Assembly (NCBI RefSeq): GCF_029240215.1
Contig: NZ_JARBTK010000001.1
Span: 682,001 to 746,000 of the forward strand
DNA from: Chryseobacterium sp.
Lineage (GTDB): Bacteria > Bacteroidota > Bacteroidia > Flavobacteriales > Weeksellaceae
Length of the DNA stretch: 64,000 nt
Direction of reading: 5' to 3'
Part shown: positions 61,726 to 64,000 of the stretch, piece by piece
Layout of the letters: each line of letters begins with the position of its first letter
How positions within the stretch are numbered: position 1 is the first letter of the stretch
Made by a program: the position numbers and the translations under genes
The notes under the pieces: generated by a model
Database searches by the model: none
The model's input: the letters and a program-made list of their open reading frames with translations, nothing else
Told to the model about the DNA's origin: nothing

Positions 61726-61770
61726 CGTCACTTCAAGTAGGTTTTGAAGAAAACCGTATTGAGAAGTTTA
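61726..61770. repeat. 125-bp palindromic element, copy 7 (left part only)
   Basis: CGTCACTTCAAGTAGG and CCGTATTGAGAAG are retained. It ends inside the stop codon of the gene at 61768. Confidence 0.65.
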
Positions 61771-62463
61771 CACCTGATCCTCTGTAGGCGGCACTTCCGG
61801 CAATCCGCTTGGGGTGTCGTAGATGATGTAGTCGTTGTATTTGGCTTCGTTGGTTTCGTAGAAGATATCACGACCGATGCCTGCGTATTTGGTAAGTAGT
61901 TGGTAGAGTTTGTTGAGTGCTTCTACACGGCTTTCTGTGGCTACATCACGGTCAGAAATACCTTTTGCCTGTGCATCTATAGCAACATCGAGGGCATCAC
62001 GCTGTGTAATAAGGGTGGTAATTTTCTCTGCGGTAAGACCTTCGTCAGCAAGTTGGGAAAGATATTTTTCGGCAGTACTACTCATGATTTTGGCAACGCG
62101 AACGATCTCTGCATCACTTTGCTGACTGATCAATGCATTACCAAATTCCTTGTATTTGGCACTGTAGAGTCCGAAAACATTTTCTGCCATATTGAAAATA
62201 CTGCGCATGGTTTTTTCGAGTGCATTTCTGGCGGCATCTTTTTGTTCGGTAAGATTTGTTTTGATGGCTTCCAGCTGTTCATCGTTCGGGAAGTTGTCTA
62301 CGGTGTGGAGTGCAGTTGTCAGTTCGGTCTTTTTGGCGGCGTTATAGCCACGGTCTGTAAATTCGGTGATGTCTCTGTCAATCAAACCCATCAGTTCATC
62401 TGCTTTTTGTTTCAGTACAGAATCTGCAAGTCTGAAGGTTCGTACTACCTGATCTTTTTTCAT
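61768..62463 (-). CDS. Helical protein of unknown function, higher G+C than its surroundings
   Basis: A protein of 231 residues from ATG 62463 (MKKDQVVRTFRLADSVLKQKADELMGLIDRD). An ATG nine codons upstream is possible. It is almost all alpha-helical, soluble and acidic, with no signal peptide or membrane span. Two similar helical-hairpin halves (about 1-110 and 115-205) suggest a bundle. The C-terminus is Pro/Glu-rich (SGLPEVPPTEDQV). One 60-base line inside it (61801-61860) is 28/60 G+C, clearly above the AT-rich neighbourhood. It lies next to repeat elements and a decayed repeat gene. I do not recognise the family; similar hypothetical proteins may exist in Bacteroidetes. Confidence 0.7.
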   Translation of the reverse strand: MKKDQVVRTFRLADSVLKQKADELMGLIDRDITEFTDRGYNAAKKTELTTALHTVDNFPNDEQLEAIKTNLTEQKDAARNALEKTMRSIFNMAENVFGLYSAKYKEFGNALISQQSDAEIVRVAKIMSSTAEKYLSQLADEGLTAEKITTLITQRDALDVAIDAQAKGISDRDVATESRVEALNKLYQLLTKYAGIGRDIFYETNEAKYNDYIIYDTPSGLPEVPPTEDQV

Positions 62464-62483
62464 AATAGAATTATTTTTTGTGT

Positions 62484-62900
62484 TTAACAATTTTGATTAA
62501 AGTTTATTTTTATATTGTTTTTTAAATTTACTTTTCTTTTCAAAACAGCTGTAAAGTGTTGAAATATAACAAATTGTACTTGATTACCTCTTCGAACGGG
62601 TTGAACGCCTCTTCGAAGTGGTTGAACGCTCCTTCGAACTAATTGATTGTCTCTTCGAAACGGTTGACTGCCTTTACGAAACACTTGAACGTCCTTACGA
62701 AGCGGTTGATTCCCTCAACTGAATGCCTGAATGCCCTTTCGAAGGGATTGAAGCGCTCTTCAGACTGCCTGAACGAACCAACGGAACGGTTTACCGTTTT
62801 TTGAGATGGGCAATGGCTTGAAAATGTTGAGTTGGATTTTGGAACCGGGAGTGCCGGAAACCTGCGCATGAACTGCGGGATTATTTTTATACATCATCAT
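62484..62900 (-). pseudogene. Decayed heptapeptide-repeat protein gene with two in-frame TGA codons
   Basis: The frame opens at three consecutive ATG codons (62900) behind a TATATTTG box. It reads MMMYKNNPAVHAQVSGTPGS, then KPLPISKNGKPFRWFVQAV before TGA at 62760-62762. Past this stop the same frame continues as heptads of consensus P-[LFV]-R-[RK]-G-[VN]-Q, with one further TGA near 62709, and ends at 62484. If the two stops were sense codons (for example CGA, one transition away), it would encode 138 residues. As it stands, a 46-residue peptide (62760-62900) could be made. Synonymous third-base differences among the repeats argue that this frame was once translated. Confidence 0.6.
62581..62790. 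repeat. Tandem array of ten 21-bp units
   Basis: Exactly ten units of 21 bases with no indels. On the plus strand most begin TGAACG or TGA, and have a central TTCGAA or TACGAA. Unit 2, for example, starts TGAACGCCTCTTCGAAG. The length of 21 equals seven codons and about two helical turns. Confidence 0.85.
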
Positions 62901-62923
62901 TTTGTTTTTTGTTGTTCTTAAAA

Positions 62924-62931
62924 CAAATATA
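62924..62931 (-). promoter_or_regulatory. -7 box (TATATTTG) of the heptapeptide-repeat frame
   Basis: An exact TAnnTTTG match on the minus strand, 23 bases before the first ATG at 62900. The promoter therefore seems intact although the gene is broken. Confidence 0.55.
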
Positions 62932-62982
62932 AAAATATTTTTGAATAGTATGGGATTGAAAGAATATTTTTTTGAAATGGAA

Positions 62983-63010
62983 AAACCTCGCGGTGGGCGA
63001 GGTTTGTTTT
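62983..63010. terminator. Terminator of the membrane protein gene at 63055
   Basis: The stem AAACCTCGC / GCGAGGTTT has a 5-base loop, with T runs on both sides. Confidence 0.75.
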
Positions 63011-63054
63011 TATAGAATGCTTAAGGGTCAAGAATATATTACACAGTTGAAAAA

Positions 63055-63726
63055 TTAATTTTCACCTTTTATACCCTTATCAATAACCTTAACAAGCATT
63101 AGAATGGTTAGAACAAAAATTGTCGATGGAATAGCTATTAGTAATATTTCGAAAAAGCTGTATGAGTTTGTACTGGTCAATAATTTGAAAATTAAATAAA
63201 CTTCATATCCAAAAGGAAATATTATTATGATTAGTCCTATAGGCAGCCAAAGAAAATAACCTAAACATCCTGTTAAATTCATTTTTTTTTGACTATGATA
63301 TTTGCTTACTGAATCTGTAATAGAAAATGGTCGCAATCTCTCATTTAAATACGATTCATATTCAAGATCGAAAAGTAATGAAGTTAAAACTTTATAAACA
63401 TTTTTCTGTTCAGCAAAGTCATACCATATCATTAAATATTTATAGTAAACAAAAGTGAAGATTGATGGGATTATTAGAAATATTATTTTTGTATCATTAA
63501 CTGTGAAGGGACCTAAATTAACTTCTGATATTTTAGTTTGTAATATTAATTGAAATGCAAAACCACACAGTAATAAAGCTACAAATAAGCTACCAAGAGA
63601 TTTTTTATTTTCTTCCATTCTTTTCTCTAAAATCTCCAAAAATTTTTCTTTTTGCTCAAAAGTTTTTAAATCATTAGAAAGTTTAAGGGAAATTCGACTT
63701 TCTTTGGTAATTTGTTCTGATTCCAT
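63055..63726 (-). CDS. Membrane protein of unknown function
   Basis: A protein of 223 residues. The N-terminal 45 residues are charged and coiled-coil-like (LKTFEQKEKFLEILEKRMEENKKS). Two hydrophobic helices follow (about 47-66 and 80-100), and two more are near the C-terminus (about 155-180 and 190-212). A cytoplasmic loop lies between (about 105-150, VLTSLLFDLEYESYLNERLRPFSITDS). No family motif is recognised. The G+C is low, like the core genome and unlike the region just to its left. It is probably an inner membrane protein. Confidence 0.65.
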   Translation of the reverse strand: MESEQITKESRISLKLSNDLKTFEQKEKFLEILEKRMEENKKSLGSLFVALLLCGFAFQLILQTKISEVNLGPFTVNDTKIIFLIIPSIFTFVYYKYLMIWYDFAEQKNVYKVLTSLLFDLEYESYLNERLRPFSITDSVSKYHSQKKMNLTGCLGYFLWLPIGLIIIIFPFGYEVYLIFKLLTSTNSYSFFEILLIAIPSTIFVLTILMLVKVIDKGIKGEN

Positions 63727-63852
63727 GATATTTTTATTATTTTAGTTCAATAGATTTAGTAAATTTTTAAAGTATAAAATAATACTTTTAATAACTGACT
63801 CGTAAAAACCTATAGATATATAATTTAATAAACGTAATTGCGTAAATAAAAG
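63727..63852. other. Short AT-rich intergenic stretch
   Basis: Nothing recognisable was seen between the membrane protein start and the end of the partial gene at the right edge. Confidence 0.5.
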
Positions 63853-64000
63853 CTAGTCGTTCATCAACACATAATTTACTAAGCTCATTTTACTATATTG
63901 CATTGCAGCTATAAGTGTATGAAAATGCTGTTTTCTTTTTTTTGGGTCATTCCATTCAAAATTGATATTACCGGTTAATAAGCTTCCTGCATGAGCAATT
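63853..64000 (-). CDS. 3' end of a gene of unknown function (truncated by window edge)
   Basis: An open frame of 48 codons enters from the window edge and stops at TAG (63853-63855). It reads IAHAGSLLTGNINFEWNDPK and then KRKQHFHTLIAAMQYSKM and SLVNYVLMND. The absence of stops and the sensible amino acid composition support a real C-terminus. I do not recognise the family. Confidence 0.5.
   Translation of the reverse strand, partial: IAHAGSLLTGNINFEWNDPKKRKQHFHTLIAAMQYSKMSLVNYVLMND

Noticed and set aside
59181..61770. Insertion sequence with a transposase
   Set aside because: No transposase or integrase is encoded between or beside the repeats. The enclosed genes are a regulator and an oxidoreductase.
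61900..62487. 195-residue plus-strand frame opposite the helical protein gene
   Set aside because: It is Cys/Phe-rich in a way typical of an antisense shadow and has no promoter or domain. The minus-strand frame has normal composition.
62581..62790. CRISPR-like array
   Set aside because: The ten 21-bp units are contiguous with no spacers, and no cas gene is present. It is a tandem repeat.
62639..62869. 76-residue open frame over the 21-bp array in another minus-strand frame
   Set aside because: Its Arg/Phe repeats are a by-product of the 21-bp periodicity. The frame starting at 62900 has the promoter, the triple ATG and the synonymous pattern.
62484..62900. UGA recoded as a sense codon in the heptapeptide gene
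   Set aside because: UGA-reading RF2 is encoded in the same window and no recoding signal was seen. Nonsense mutations are the simpler explanation.

Overview
The window reads as chromosomal DNA of a member of the Flavobacteriia close to Chryseobacterium. The evidence is low G+C, Bacteroidetes-type promoters (TAnnTTTG -7 boxes) instead of sigma70 -10 hexamers, few Shine-Dalgarno sequences, several secreted proteins with a type IX secretion (T9SS) type A sorting tail, and family-level features such as an exonuclease-DnaE fusion and a fused E1 alpha-beta 2-oxoacid dehydrogenase. No rRNA, tRNA, CRISPR array, transposase or phage gene was recognised.

Layout. 1-4.2 kb: a truncated reprolysin-like secreted protease, two lipoproteins and an acyl-CoA dehydrogenase. 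4.5-9.5 kb: a long-chain acyl-CoA ligase divergent from the dehydrogenase across a perfect palindrome, a Nif3-like/zinc-ribbon-like pair and a voltage-sensor ion channel. 9.5-20.3 kb: four consecutive large secreted T9SS proteins that share adhesin-like modules. 20.6-34.8 kb: dnaE, the E1 dehydrogenase, bestrophin, an Lrp regulator divergent from a PLP lyase, a glycosyltransferase, two methyltransferases and a ZIP transporter. 34.9-44.4 kb: a FadL-like porin, a Gly/Trp-rich lipoprotein, proS, a DUF937-OmpA protein, mntH, grpE and dnaJ. 44.6-59.1 kb: an acyltransferase, DUF808, an esterase, DedA, prfB, another T9SS protein, a divergent AAA ATPase, an ABC exporter, a frameshifted membrane protein, msrA and alaS.

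59.1-62.9 kb is the accessory-looking part. Two clusters of a roughly 125-bp palindromic repeat flank an HxlR regulator and a Gal80-like oxidoreductase. A 103-bp direct repeat with one mismatch lies on both sides of that pair. Beyond it are a helical protein of clearly higher G+C and a decayed gene made of ten 21-bp (heptapeptide-coding) repeats with two in-frame stops. The right edge holds a membrane protein and the 3' end of another gene.

Themes. Secretion and surface proteins dominate the first third. Metal handling recurs: ZIP and Nramp transporters (mntH with a palindromic operator candidate), and two proteins that have lost zinc ligands (a C4 zinc-ribbon family member without cysteines, and a DnaJ keeping only two of four CxxC motifs). 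Short dispersed palindromes with GTCATTCCGGAGGAATC-like arms occur five times between genes. The best leads for something undescribed are the repeat-flanked HxlR/Gal80-like cassette and the decayed heptapeptide-repeat gene next to it.
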